From Tomocerus qinae (lineage: Eukaryota; Arthropoda; Collembola; Entomobryomorpha; Tomoceridae), in assembly GCA_020055645.1 (NCBI GenBank), contig CM034546.1, positions 76,818,001-76,882,000 of the forward strand: 64,000 bases of DNA. The letters are read 5' to 3'. The notes under the pieces were generated by a model. It saw only the letters and a program-made list of their open reading frames with translations, was not told the DNA's origin and made no database searches. Shown piece after piece: positions 23,851-35,892 of the stretch (position 1 is its first letter; each line of letters starts with the position of its first letter). The translations under genes were made by a program, and so were the position numbers.

Positions 23851-25426
23851 TTAAGAGTAGATTTCTTGAAACGAAAGAATCGTTTCAAGAGTTCCCTTGC
23901 TAATCGAATATAGGAACTTTGGAATTTTATCATTTTCTATGATACTGAATCGGCCAATGAAAACTTTGCATGTGGTACAGGATTTTCTGAATTTCTTGAA
24001 CTGTTTCAATTCCCCACCTATCAAATTCTTCGGCGGAGACGTATTCCATGAATCCAGACAATTTTTAGAGCTTTCATTCAGCTGTCCAGTGAAATGAAGT
24101 ACCACTGCCCACACCACGGTCATGTACAATGCAAGTACCATACAGATTGTCCGTAACAACCCGTCGGTGGTTTCCCAATGGACTATAATGAGAAACATGA
24201 CAAAGTAAACCGTGCGTTTGAATATGAATTGAAAGGCAACGATAGCCGTGGCATACACATCATTGAACAGGTCGCAGTAAATCTGGACACTTCGGTATAT
24301 TTGGCGACTTAGTGGCGGACTCCGCATTGTCTCGACCGTAACATACGATTCCTGGCCCAACCTGTTGAAAAATAAGTTGCATCAACCTTTCTTACCAATG
24401 AGTACTTTGGCTATGGGTATATAAAATATGAATGTAGGACACTAAGACATGTTTAAAAATCGATACGTCGTTAGGATAAGTAATTTGCAAATACTTACGT
24501 GATTTCTTTCATCAACAATGTGATAGTGGGTGCTACAATGAAGACAACAGAGAGACCGAACATCACGAAGGCGCAGACACCAAAATAGAACCACAGATGT
24601 AGTATTGCAATCAGGAAATGAAGACTCAATGAAAGATGTTCCGGATACAACAGAGATGTGAAGTGGATATTATCGTCTGGACGTATAGCTACGTAGCTAA
24701 CCCATACCAAAGGCCCAACCAGTTCGAAGTAAATACCTCCAACCAGAGCCAATTCCATTCCCGACAACTTGTGCTTGAATTCAGGTTTGAAATACAGCTC
24801 TGAAAGAAGATAATGTTAGTAATTCAAAAAATAAATTGGTTAAAAAATTTAATGAAGTTGTTTTGGCAAAAGCAGTAAAATTTTGAAAAAGAATATAGAC
24901 ACTTAAGGCATTAATCACAAAAATTTGTTAAAAAAGGTAATTCAAAAAAGTTTTCGGTCACAGATGATATACATTAGAAATATTTCAGAAACTAAAGCTA
25001 TTCTTTTTGTGGTATTATTATTTAAGGATTTAAAATAACTGACTTACCCCTCCACATTTTCGTGTTGAATATTAGAGAATTACACAAATACACTATTGAA
25101 TTTTTCTTCCAAATGAACATCTGTATTCCCAAAAATACTCCAATTGACCCCAGCAAAAATACGGGCAAAAAGGTGCGGATTATATCTCCATACAGTATCC
25201 CTTGTACGAGTCGACCAATCAGGTATGACAGATACACATATCCGAAAATAAGTGTAACGACAAATTGCATTTTCTTCCAAGGAGATTCAGAGAATGACAA
25301 ATAGCGTCCTGATCTGGATTTTATATCTAAGCGCAGGGGCAACCCTGCTGCCAAAATTCCCCAGCGGACAATCAAGGTGAATAAGTAGACTGAGGTTTTA
25401 GAAACCATTTTGAAAAGGAAATTCAC
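23851..25426 (-). CDS. 7TM gustatory-type receptor, intact
   Basis: Three exons on minus: 25048-25426, 24499-24799 and 23851-24361, 396 residues, introns in phases 1 and 2. Exon 1 carries WKKMQFVVTLIFGYVYLSYL and further hydrophobic segments up to FNTKMWRG. Exon 2 has SGMELALVGGIYFELVGPLV and LHFLIAILHLWFYFGVCAF. Exon 3 has long hydrophobic stretches and the family C-terminus FRKSCTTCKVFIGRFSIIEN then KFLYSISKGTLETILSF. Multiple membrane spans, length near 400 and a conserved K/R-S-C-x-x-x-K/R-hydrophobic tail match arthropod gustatory/odorant-type receptors; I recall such a family as expanded in springtails. The ligand cannot be told. A second Met six codons in is an alternative start. A small hairpin, CTTGAAACGA...TCGTTTCAAG, lies at the stop end. 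Confidence 0.8.
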
Positions 25427-26184
25427 AATAAAAAATGTTATATTTGAAAAGCAAAGAAAATTTTTAGCTAGCTATGTTGAGAGGGAATTAGAGAACGTCT
25501 ATTTCTTATTGAACTATGAATATGAATGCATTACTAAATAGTCGACACAAAAGTAAATAATTAGATGTACTTGAAAGTTTGCAAAGACATATTTTCTTTC
25601 ATATGTTTGAGGAAGAAGCTAGACTTACCTATTAAGAAATATTTTTAAATATAGACATTTACTGGAATAGCAAAATTACTTTAATGGAATGGAAAGTATA
25701 CTTATTATTGGGTAAATAAGGGAAAGTATCTTATTGTGAATTATTTGCTGATGTACAGTTGTTTACCATTTCGTACTTCTTAGGTTGTTACCAACCAAGT
25801 CGGAAATCATTGCTTTGGGCTTGGGGTCTCGTCGAAAGAACTAAATTGACTCTTGCAAATCGATATTCCTGGCAAAGTAAAATTATATTACAAATAATAC
25901 CTAATTACTGTCATCTGATCATACAAATAAATAAGTGCTACTTCCTGTACTCATAATGTCATACATAGCCTAAGAATTGCAATCATTACAATTTGAACAA
26001 AATTTAAAATTATGTTGTAAATAACACACACCATACCAACGTACTATTTCCTATGAACATATTCACATATAATAATCAAAAGCAACAATGTCGTAGTAAC
26101 ATAATTATTGTGTAAAGTGAAGCCCTCTATTTCCTGTTATTTTAAAAATCAATAATAATTAGGTCAGATTCCATTAAAATATGA
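25427..26184. other. Upstream region of the 7TM receptor, no gene seen
   Basis: AT-rich. It should hold the promoter of the minus-strand receptor, but no convincing core element could be picked. Confidence 0.45.
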
Positions 26185-26569
26185 CTGAGTTGCAGGGCCG
26201 TCCCGAGGCATGTGCCACCCGTGCACCCGCACTGGGCGGCAAATTTTAGAGGGCGGCAAAATTTTCGGTGTAGACTATATAATTTGGCACTTTATTGAAA
26301 TTAGAAAAGTTAAAATATTGGATAGAAGTTGAATATTATAATCTGAATAGGAAATAGAGAAATATTTTTGTCGAAAGAAATCCTTGATCTTGTATTTGTT
26401 TTAGCAAACCAAAATAAGGTGATGATTGATTACTGTGATGAAACATGAGCGCAAAAACAAACGACTGTGTAAGATTAATTGAATTTGAATTGAATGGCAA
26501 ATAAAGAACAAGAGCATTTAAGTCTTTAATATAAATGTTTTTAGAAGTAAACTGCTATATGTAGTTTTA

Positions 26570-26743
26570 ATGTCACTAAAGAAACGGTCAGATAAATTGT
26601 CTAGGGCCGAGTATAGGCGGAAAAGACAGCATGAAGAAGAATTACAGGGCACTTTGAAAAATTCGTTGGATGAGTTTTTGATAAAAGTTCCACAGATTGA
26701 CGGTAATGAAGAAAGTAGCCCTGAAAACTCTGAACAAAAATAA
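26570..26743 (+). pseudogene. N-terminal remnant of a hAT (Zaphod/zf-MYM type) transposase
   Basis: 57 codons reading MSLKKRSDKLSRAEYRRKRQ then HEEELQGTLKNSLDEFLIKV and an acidic tail. The L-S-x-A-E-Y-R-R/K-R-K basic start followed by K-x-x-L-x-x-F is typical of the N-terminus of Zaphod-type hAT transposases. The BED/zf-TTF and RNase-H-like domains are absent: the frame stops and the element has been cut down. Confidence 0.65.
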
Positions 26744-26769
26744 TCTGCTTTAGATGTCAACACCAATGC

Positions 26770-27025
26770 CGTATTGAGGGGGGCATTGGGGGAAAATGCA
26801 AAGGCAAAGGCAAATGCACCCCTCCGAAATCCAAGAAAAAAGAAAATTTTTTCTCAAAATACCAAAAAAATTCGCGCTTCGCGGGATTTTATGTGATTTT
26901 TAGGCTATTTTTGACTCATTTTGGAGAAAATAAGCCAAAATTTTTCGCGCCTCGCGCGAATATGCTTAATATATATAGTCTCATCATATCATTACCCCCT
27001 CCGAAATCGACTTCTAAATACGGTA
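26770..27025. repeat. Nested repeat with GC palindromes inside the hAT remnant
   Basis: CCGTATTGAGGGGGGCATTG on the left faces ACCCCCTCC...AAATACGG on the right, suggesting a small inverted-repeat element inserted in the hAT remnant. Inside are TTCGCGCTTCGCGGG and TTCGCGCCTCGCGCGAA palindromes in an otherwise AT-rich sequence. The same word type occurs in the element at 32611-33464. Confidence 0.5.
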
Positions 27026-27417
27026 CTGGTGCACACAACATCCATATCCGAAATTGGCCCAACAAACGACATAAAGGATGACACAAAAGAAATTGCTGAT
27101 GGTATTGGAAATTTAATTACAAATGCCGATATGTATGTAAAAGCATTTTTGTGGTTTTTTGTTTCTCTTCAGTTACCATTATAAACAGAAACAAACAGTG
27201 TCCCTTTTTAGGGGAAAAGAGAGGGGTGGCATTATTGCATTATAATTAATTTTAAGTTCAATTAATTTTAAAATGTATTTTACTACTACATGTGACCCAG
27301 AAATAAAATTGCTGGCCAGAAATAAAAATGCTAACCAGAAATAATATTTTTATTGAGGGCGGCATTTTCTATTTTGCACTGGGCGGCATTTAACCTAGGG
27401 ACGGCCCTGCTGAGTTG

Positions 27418-29013
27418 GTACTTGAATGCTGAAAATGTAAACTGTGTTTCAAATGATGTCGAAGTACAACATTCAATACGTTTAAGCAATTTCATACAAT
27501 ATGCATATTATTATGATACGTAATTGGGCTAACTGAATTATAAAGTCAGAATGATAATTGCGTATAATTCAAGTATCCAAAGATATTTAATTCTAACCAA
27601 ATTTGTATTTACTGAAATAACGTTCATGTCTTCGTAAATCAGCTTTTCTAGCTCTTTGACAAATACAAAGATGCCATATACTTAAAATTATGTTATTTAT
27701 TGTCTCCTGTCATATTTAAATGTATTTACTTAACTGTTTATATCTACTTTTTAACTGTTTCTAAGGTGATTGAAGTGTTTACCTAATACTTTACCAAATC
27801 ATCGGTCGCTGATGTCGCTCATCAAGTAATGTGAACATTGACATTTATCTAGATCTCGATCTTACATCGACCTCATGAGCATCAGCAACCTCAACTTCTG
27901 TTCAGAAATTGCAATACAATTGATATAAAACATAATCGTTTAAAATATTCATCTCTACAATTACGGTAGCTAATTTCATTGGAATGAAATATTATCGAAT
28001 TAAATTTCCACCGCATATTTGGTTCTGATTTTGTGATTTTGACTGGTGAATACATACACATAGTCTTCTTTTCGCCATCAGCAATCACTTCATTCGCTCA
28101 ACTCAACTAATGCTACATACCCTGACAGACAACTCACAACCCCTTTTGTACATGCAGTATTGATATTTACGATATTTTTAGGTAGATAAAATAAAACTAA
28201 TGACTTCTCTTGGGAAATGTGGAATATATTATGAGAAGCTATTTCGTTTTATTATAGCATTAAAAGTATTGCAAATCTATAGTAACAATAAATTTTTTCA
28301 TGCCAAACTTAAATTTTATCGGTCATTAAGGCCGATCAATATGTCTCTTAATTAAATCTACGATCTATGACATTGGACAATTCATCTAGTTTGGTGCATA
28401 GATTTAATTAGATTTTCTAAACTGAAGTTACAAAGCATTGCATATTTTACGAGTCGCATAACAATATATTGTAAGGCGCAATGTTGTCCCAATTTATAAA
28501 TTTTTGGGATACTGATACCTTAAGGGCATGGATTCTTGTGGTAGAGTTACGAAAGAGAGAATAAGAATAGTAATTCCAACTACGATCTCCGAAATAGGTT
28601 AGAGATACATTTATTTAAATTGACATAATTAAAGAAATAAATAATTATATTTTTATAGCTACATACTTACTACCAATATTAAGGTCGATAAACTTATTAA
28701 GACTACATTCAAATAACAAAAAGCCATAATACTCTAGCAAAAGCATACCTGTATAGTTTTTATATCTCGTGCTTATGGTAATCTAAATATAAAATTAGAA
28801 ATGAACATTGACACAATGAATCAAGGCAGTGTTGAATTGTATGTAGTTTTAGAACAAAGGAATGCGGAAATAATGAAAACACCAGTGGGATACATTAGTA
28901 AATGAAACTAGAACAAAGTGAGGACTGATTAAGCACGGTGGAGTCAGAAAGGTCAAAAAAATATCATTATCTTAATACTGAAAAAATCTGAATCTAAAGC
29001 ACCTAGACCCACA
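27418..29013. other. Gene-free, AT-rich
   Basis: No exon, RNA gene or element ends recognised. It leads into the small secreted peptide gene that starts at 29014; no clear TATA box was found just upstream. Confidence 0.5.
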
Positions 29014-29618
29014 ATGGGGAAAATATTTGCATGGTTTCTTTTTTGCTCCTTTTTGCTCGTGGCTTTCCCACCAAGAGATTGTGGTAAGTGGATGAATGCA
29101 TTTGCGGAACAAGAACCCAAAATTTTTATCCAAGCCGACAAAAAATTAAGAGAATTTCAATTCGATTATTATTAACATGGTTTGATATGTGTACCTTGAA
29201 TAATTTTTGGGTTGATATGATGGTGGAATGAATTTAAGATAAATCTAATCATTTGAGTATTATTAATTTGGGAAAGATTATAATAAATACTAAAATTGTA
29301 ATATCATGTATTAAAGAGGGAAGACCGGAGGAACTGGCTGGTAATTCATGGAGACTTTCAGACGACGTAAGCAACTAAAATTCTGATCAAAATATTTTCA
29401 TTGGTCAATGTCAATACAATATCTATCATGATATTATTACACAACTTGTAAGTTTTATCTCTCTTTATTAGTGTAGCAAACTGAACCAAAAATGCACAAT
29501 GGGCGAAAGCGAAAGAGAAGACTATGATGCAGATAAAGAAATAGAGTGTTGCAACACAAGAAAACAGTTTTTAACTTGCAAGGCCTACAAATGCGTCCCT
29601 CGCGATGCTAAAGGCTAA
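29014..29618 (+). CDS. Small secreted cystine-knot-like peptide
   Basis: Three exons: 29014-29083, 29317-29366 and 29472-29618, giving 88 residues. Exon 1 encodes a signal peptide, MGKIFAWFLFCSFLLVAF, ending PPRDC. Exon 3 has the cysteine frame C-SKLNQK-C-...-E-CC-...-T-C-...-K-C, that is C-x6-C-xn-CC-xn-C-xn-C, the order seen in inhibitor cystine knot peptides such as arthropod toxins, protease inhibitors and defence peptides. Splice signals are GTAAGT and GTAAGC with clean acceptors, and the frame is kept through both introns. A function cannot be told from sequence. It sits alone between receptor genes, which need not mean anything. Confidence 0.75.
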
Positions 29619-31458
29619 CTTATAATACACACTCCAATAATGTACTGGTTATCATTTTATTACACGTAATATATTTTAAATATTTTATGTATAATAAATG
29701 TATGGATAAATTAATGTGACACTACTTTTTCGGCCAATTGCTATATTTGGGTATTTTAAGCATGAATCTACACATTAGAAGTAGTTTGTCCCCAATTCAA
29801 AGTTTCATTACACACAAATAGTTTCATATTATACGAATACCTGACTGGAGGAAAAATACATGTAAAATCTGACTTCATTTCATATTTGCATTGGCAATTT
29901 TCTCTTAACTCCATCACTTCTGCACAAGAACCTGCAATAAGGACTCACTAATTTGTAAATGCATTTTAAACTGACTGTTATAACATAGAGAATGATTTTG
30001 AGAAATGAGCCGAACTAGAAATGACACGATTTTGCATCAAGGCAATTTGGTCAATGAATAAAATTTGCTTCGTTTCGTTCAAACATAGAGATCTGAAAAA
30101 GCATTGCATTCATTATCTGTCTTAAAATGAACAATTACCAAAATGTTTAATTTTCTCAAATCTGAATTTTGAAATTATGAAGGGTATTATTATGGTCAAT
30201 AACTGATTACATTGCACCTTCGGAACAAAAATAGATATCAAAGTACAAGGAAATCATATAGAAGGTATCGTATAAATATTTATAGTTTTTTGAATTTGCT
30301 TAGAATTACCCTTGTAAAAGAGACATGTTGGTATTACTTTGTGTGCGGACGAATAACTTTGGGTACCTACTAATAAAGTTTCCAAAATTAGAATTTTAGT
30401 AATCGGCAATAATTTAAGAAATTGATTTCTGCTACGCGATAAATATCTTGTCTGTTCATTAACACCAAAACAGTATAGCTTTTGCAAGCCGTCTCAATCT
30501 GTTTCATTTAAATTTAATGAAGAGCAAATGTTGCGATTTTTAAATTTAACTTTGAATGCATAGCTATAATATAAATTTTAAAAAAATTAGGAATAATTCA
30601 CAAATATAACAAAAAATATTTATAAGCAATTCTTTCATTCTTTCATTCAAATCAAAATTTTGAACAGTACCAGTTTGAGAGTTTTTGAGTATATTAAACC
30701 GTCATAGTTAAGGAATGGCATAAATGACCAAATTTATAAATTAAATTCTAATTTTTGATTGGTTAGGTTTTGTTACTAATTTTAAGCAAACTTATTATTG
30801 AGACCTTCATTTACAACAATTTTTAACCTGTGTAAAAAACACTAATGTCTTTTATATTATTATCTAAATTTATTAGAAGTATTAACTGTTTGAAATCAAT
30901 TTCTTTTTTGCAGTTAATCTATTTGTATATTTACTATACTAATCCTAACCGGAGTAATAGATTGCTGCTTGTTAATATTTTATCTTCCATCGAAATAACG
31001 AAATGATTTGGCTATTTGGTAAATAAGATTATATCTCGGGGAGTATTAGAAATGTATTTTAACTTTTTTAATTATCACGTGTTTGTTTTTAATTACAAGT
31101 AATCAAATGTAAATACTATTTAATTATTACCCAAATTACTTTGCCTTATTCGTTAATTACCATACACACTGGTATTCACTTTGAAATGTATAAAACCATT
31201 ATAAATGGAATATGATAACAAAAGTAAATACTATGTTATGACAGCTAAAATGAATGACAGCTAAATGAATTTGAGATCTATATCATATACAAAATTAAGA
31301 AGGTAGACGATTGGATTCAGATATATCTGTAAACCTTAATTTTCTAACATTAACATTCACAAGTGCAATTTTCGGTGGAATTTAAGAAAATAAAATGAAA
31401 GAGCTTCCTAGTTTAAGATGTAAGAGCAAAAAAGTAAAATAACAAACATTTCGAAAAT
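29619..31458. other. Gene-free, AT-rich; promoter side of the 31.5-kb receptor
   Basis: AATAAA signals near 29690 could end the small peptide transcript. No further exon is recognised before the receptor start at 31459. Confidence 0.5.
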
Positions 31459-34016
31459 ATGATTTTCAACAATGCATTACATTACTATGGTGAAATATTT
31501 ATTGTGTTGTCTCATTTACATATAATTCCGTATAATTGGAACAGACAAAAAATGAAACTAGAATCTAAAAGGAGTTGGTACTCATTACTTGTATGGAATT
31601 TGAATGGACTTTTTGTGGCGTGCAATTTATTAATTCTTTTAGCCCAACTTCGTTACTCGCTTGAGCAAAAAACAAACGAATTTCAGTTATTAATGCATTT
31701 CTTTTGGATCATATCATATCTGTATGGTATTTTAAAATTTATCAACACCTCCTTGTACAAAAACGAAATTCTCAACTTCATTAATCAACTTTTGCATTTC
31801 TGTGGCAAATTTAAAGGTACGGTATATTTATGAACTAGGAAGTAATATTATTTGTACATAACATTACTGTATAGCTGTCTATTTATAATTCTTTTTTGGA
31901 GGAGTTACATATTATATCAATCTACAGAAATTTTGTTAACGTAAGTCGTTTGATGTTTAGAAGAAACAACGGGATCCACAAGATCAGAATTCATCTTACA
32001 ACTCTTCTTGATAATATTTCCAATTTATTTATATATCTTCCTAATCTGCATAATCATTCAATTCTTAAACTTTCCAACCAGTAACTACTTTCTTTATTCG
32101 TTAGTATTTCCACATTGGAATGGAACAGCGTTTCTTTACGTCTTTTTGACTTTAGAAATATTTATGTATGCTTCATTACTTGGTCACTTTTTACTTTACT
32201 TTTTCTTCAATCTGGTCTATCTACACAGGTCCTGTTCATATCTACTATTTCTAAGGTAATTGCAGTTATTGACATTTCGGACATGAAAATGCTTTAATGT
32301 TGACTGTACGTCATTATGTCTTTTTTAACTGTTTTTAACTTACTACTTTTTTTATTAGCTCACCTATTTTTTAATTTTATTAAAACTATTTTGACAATTT
32401 TTGCCAAAAATTACTTCTAACATAAAATGGTTGAATTTTTTATTTTTCCATGCTTAGTGTTACGTCTAATGAAACGGTTTGATAATTTTATTGAAACATT
32501 TCAATACATTAGTAATGTATATCTACCATATTTTCCTTTTGGATAAAGTTCTTAAATTACTTATGTCGTCATTTTAGGAAATTGTGTTGGAAAGTTTAAA
32601 TAACCATCCACAAGGGCGTATCTAGAAATCGGATCTAGGGGGTGCTAATTTCTAAAAATGAGTATTACATAAATCAAGCAATTAGAACCGTCATTACAAG
32701 CACGTATACAGAACTGAGTTTCGGAAGGGGCTAATTCCAATAGATATTTTAATGATATTTATTCGCGCGTAGCGCGAAAATTTTTAGATGTTTTTGACGA
32801 AAATGAGTCAAAAAAGGTCTAAAAAAGGAAATAAACGCGCTGAGCGCAAAATTTTTAGATGTTTTTGACGAAAATGAGTCAAAAAAGGCCTAAAAAGGAA
32901 ATAATCGCGCTGAGCGCAAAATTTTTTGTGATTGTGAGAAAAAATGCCTCTTTTCGTTGATTTTGGTAAAGCCCATCCCTCAATATGTCCTTGCGTCATT
33001 ATATTAGTAAAAAAGAAAAATATACGCGCGAAGCGCGAAAAACTTTATGATTTTTAATCTTTGTCAAAAAAATCCACTTTATATCAAGATTAAGGGGCTA
33101 GGAGCCTTCTAAATATGTGATTTATCTGTCATCACCCACCCAGTTCGGCCGATTTAGTTTTAGGAGTTTTAAACAAAAAACCTGTTTTCAGAAGTGGTCA
33201 ATTGCTAAGCACATTTCCATTTTGTAACAATATAATATAAAGTAATCTCAGATCCTAAGGTTCAATACAGGGAAAAAGGATTCGAAAATGTTCAAACATA
33301 TTCGAAAATGCTCGAAAATAAAATATATGTTTCCTCCAATTTGGAATTTGGAATTAAATACTTGAATATTACATAAGTGGTGAAAACGCGATAATATCTA
33401 GTGTGTTTTCAAAATATTTAGGGGGTGCTTAAGCACCCTAGCACCCCCCCTAAATACGTCCTTGACCATCCATCATCCATCATAAGCGATTCATGTTATT
33501 AAAATAATCAAAATCATTGATACTGAACTTACTAATTAATATTGATATTTGTCTAGATTGCACATGAACCAAATGGGTGTCAAAAAATTTGTGGCAATGT
33601 TCAGAAATCTTCAAGTGCTGCACAATCGCTATAAAATATGTTCATCAAGAATATTCAGTCCTACAATAATATTCTCCCCCTTTTTTCTTATTTCAATATC
33701 AAATTACGCCTGCATTGAACACTTTAATGCCGTGCATAGCTGGTACATTTATGTGGTGTTCTTTCCCTTATCAGCAGCTCTTTCAGTCTTTGAAATAATG
33801 TTACACACCCTGACTGGCAATATACACGCTTTCTCCTCTAAATTTATCCGTATAAAATCTGAGAGAAGTTCGTACAATTTGAAAATATACAAGTCGTGCC
33901 TGCCTCTAAAAGTCGATGTAGGAACTCTTTATTCAATTGACAGATTTACAATTGTCAAGTATTTTCATTCCATTTTGTTAATCACTGCGAGACTTTGTAT
34001 TTTGAGAAGAAAGTAA
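31459..34016 (+). CDS. 7TM gustatory-type receptor with a transposon in intron 2
   Basis: Three exons: 31459-31816, 31961-32255 and 33557-34016, 370 residues. The introns sit in phases 1 and 2, exactly as in the receptor at 23851-25426. Exon 1 contains ESKRSWYSLLVWNLNGLFVA and further membrane stretches, exon 2 starts EETTGSTRSEFILQLFLIIF, and exon 3 ends IYKSCLPLKVDVGTLYSIDR then KYFHSILLITARLCILRRK. The C-terminus fits the family pattern K/R-S-C-x-P-L/M-K/R-hydrophobic. Reading is open throughout, so it looks functional. Intron 2 is 1.3 kb instead of about 0.1 kb because of the hAT-type insertion at 32611-33464. Ligand unknown. Confidence 0.8.
32611..33464. mobile_element. hAT-type non-autonomous element inside intron 2 of the receptor
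   Basis: Ends CAAGGGCGTATCTAG and ...TAAATACGTCCTTG are inverted, flanked by ACCATCCA at 32603-32610 and 33465-33472, an 8-bp target duplication. A GGGGGTGCT word is near the left end, with AGCACCCTAGCACCCCCCC near the right. The interior has two adjacent ~70-bp repeats of a CGCGCTGAGCGCAAAATTTT / GATGTTTTTGACGAAAATGA type and more GCGCGA palindromes. No transposase is visible. The intact duplication suggests a fairly recent insertion. Confidence 0.88.
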
Positions 34017-34084
34017 ACCCACCAGTTTAGAACATCTTTTTCAACCGTATTGTACACATAGGACACAATATAATAGCAAGATAC

Positions 34085-34295
34085 ATTCGTCCCTTGAAAT
34101 ATGGAAATATTCTGTATCCATTTTCATATTGATAGCCTTCCTATGTTGATCCGGATATTAAATAGCCTTCCTAAGTCCATAAATGCCTCGAAGCGGAGTA
34201 AGCTTTATTGTGCGAAACGAAAAAAGGATATAGGCTATTTACTGTAATAAAATGAAAGTGGATGCAGGCTTTTTCATTCATAAGGGACGATATCA
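34085..34295. mobile_element. Small inverted-repeat element with internal GGCTATTT / GGATATAGGC repeats
   Basis: CGTCCCTTGAAATATG near the left end is mirrored by TTCATAAGGGACGATA at the right. ATAGCCTTCCTA and its inverse ATAGGCTATTT recur inside. A related copy end is at 40531-40662 (see there). Non-coding. Confidence 0.5.
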
Positions 34296-35676
34296 TAACT
34301 TCAAATATCCAAATTTCCTTTTACTACAAATTAATACAAGGATTGTGAAAGGAAATCGATACTAAAAATGGGAAAAAAAGAAATCCCTCAATTTCGTATG
34401 GTTAAAATTAACAGTATTAACATTTATGGTGTTACTTATTGTTGTCAGCAAACAGTTTTAAAAAATTATGGTGTTGAAGTCTTGAACATTCAAAATTCGA
34501 AAAGGAGTATGTATAGTATGTGTGTGTATAAATACTATGTACTATAAGCCATAAGCTATGTAAGTAGGAGTGGGAGTTGAGTAAAATCACGTCAATTTTG
34601 CCATTGGAAAGGCATCAAATATTTTTATTCTAGTATTCGCAAATACTGAACAATATTAAGAGGTGAGTATGTCTTAATCTGAATTTTCATCTGAAACATG
34701 AAAAACAAACGGATTCATCATTGTCGACATTGACTGGACAAACATATCGTTTTCGAATATTCAAGACTCATCTGCCATAATTTTTAAGACTATTTTTAAT
34801 TAGACTATCAGTAAGATAAAGTATTTATTCCATTGTATTTACATTATTTAATTTTTTCGCATTTTGTAAAATGAAGTAAATTCAAGGTAGCAATATTTTC
34901 GTCCAAAATAAGGATGAAATATTTGAATAACTAAGAAAGTCTCAATTTTATCTGACTTAATTTTAACGTGTTGGTACTAGTGAAAAATTGTGTAAGCCTG
35001 CAAACGGGTTAAAATTGGTGTTTTGAGCTCACTAAATAAACAGTTCAATTTTTGTACTACTAAAATTGTTTATTGTGCATGAAGACCAATAATTATTTCC
35101 TTTATAGCCTATTTTCCATTGTCATCAATATTTAGTCACTGTTTGTTTTTCACCGTTCATTCACTCCATTTAAAAATTAATGGAACGGGATTGTTGCATA
35201 AAAAATAAACTTAATAAGTACATCCTGGTTCCTTTTTGGTCTCCATTCAACTTATAGAATTCATCGCCACCTCTTTTGATTTACGGATATACATTCCATT
35301 AGGTAAAGTCTTTGAGTAATTTTCCATAAAATAAGCAGAAACATGAATAAACAATAATTGCAATTTGTATTTCATTAGGTACAACAATTAAGTATCTATT
35401 AAAGATAAAATATTATTATGATGCAATAAATTTTAATTCGTTAGTTTATTTTTTGGTTATGTATGATGTACCAATTGGGCGAATATTAAATTAAACGTAT
35501 ATAATTTTGTAATTAAATTATTAACTTAAAGTCAGTTAACAGTTTCATTAAAATTTTATTAAATGCCAAATACTTTGTTGATTTTCCTATCCACCTACTT
35601 ATAAACATTATGCAAATTTTGCAAATATGTCTTTTCCTGTGATCAACTGAAATAAATCTCTTGATTCCATAGGAAG
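34296..35676. promoter_or_regulatory. Gene-free stretch ending in the promoter of a small peptide gene
   Basis: No gene seen. CTTATAAACA at about 35598-35607 lies about 75 bases before the ATG at 35677 and could be its TATA box, with transcription starting near 35630. TTGATTCCATAG at 35661-35672 also resembles an acceptor, so a 5' UTR intron is an alternative. Confidence 0.45.
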
Positions 35677-35892
35677 ATGAAGGTGTCAGTTTTGCTGTTT
35701 TTTGTGCTTGCTATACTCGGTCTAATGTTATCCGGACCTACTGAAGTCGAAGCCAAACCAAAAATGAGCAGCACTGACCTGGCTCTGAAGTGCTTAAACA
35801 CATATTGCACCACTAGCGATGATTGTCAAGAGTGTCCAAACAAAGTGTGCATCGTAAACGGGGGAAGATTAGGAGCCAGCAGTTGCTATTAA
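35677..35892 (+). CDS. Small secreted six-cysteine peptide
   Basis: A 71-codon single-exon gene. Residues 1-26 are a signal peptide (MKVSVLLFFVLAILGLMLSG to TEVEA). The mature part, about 45 residues, starts KPKMSSTDLALK and has six cysteines in the order C-x3-Y-C-x5-D-C-x2-C-x4-C-x10-C ending SSCY. Six cysteines in 35 residues imply three disulfides and a compact, secreted peptide. The D-D-C-Q-E-C...G-G-R-x-G tail recalls knottin-type defence or inhibitor peptides, but I cannot place it in a named family. A poly(A)-type AATAAA lies near 36017. Confidence 0.75.
   Translation: MKVSVLLFFVLAILGLMLSGPTEVEAKPKMSSTDLALKCLNTYCTTSDDCQECPNKVCIVNGGRLGASSCY

Larger units (their letters stand above)
26193..27409 (+). 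mobile_element. hAT element remnant (Zaphod-like) with 8-bp target duplication
   Basis: Ends are CAGGGCCGTCCCGAGG and CCTAGGGACGGCCCTG, inverse of each other, flanked by CTGAGTTG at 26185-26192 and 27410-27417. That 8-bp duplication is diagnostic of hAT. GCACTGGGCGGCA and GGGCGGCA words near both ends extend the inverted repeat. The interior (1217 bp) keeps only part of a transposase start (see 26570-26743) and a nested GC-palindrome repeat around 26770-27025, so it cannot move on its own. Confidence 0.88.

Noticed and set aside
26893-27184. Plus frames of 62 and 87 codons
   Set aside because: They run across the hAT remnant and its nested repeat; not a host gene.
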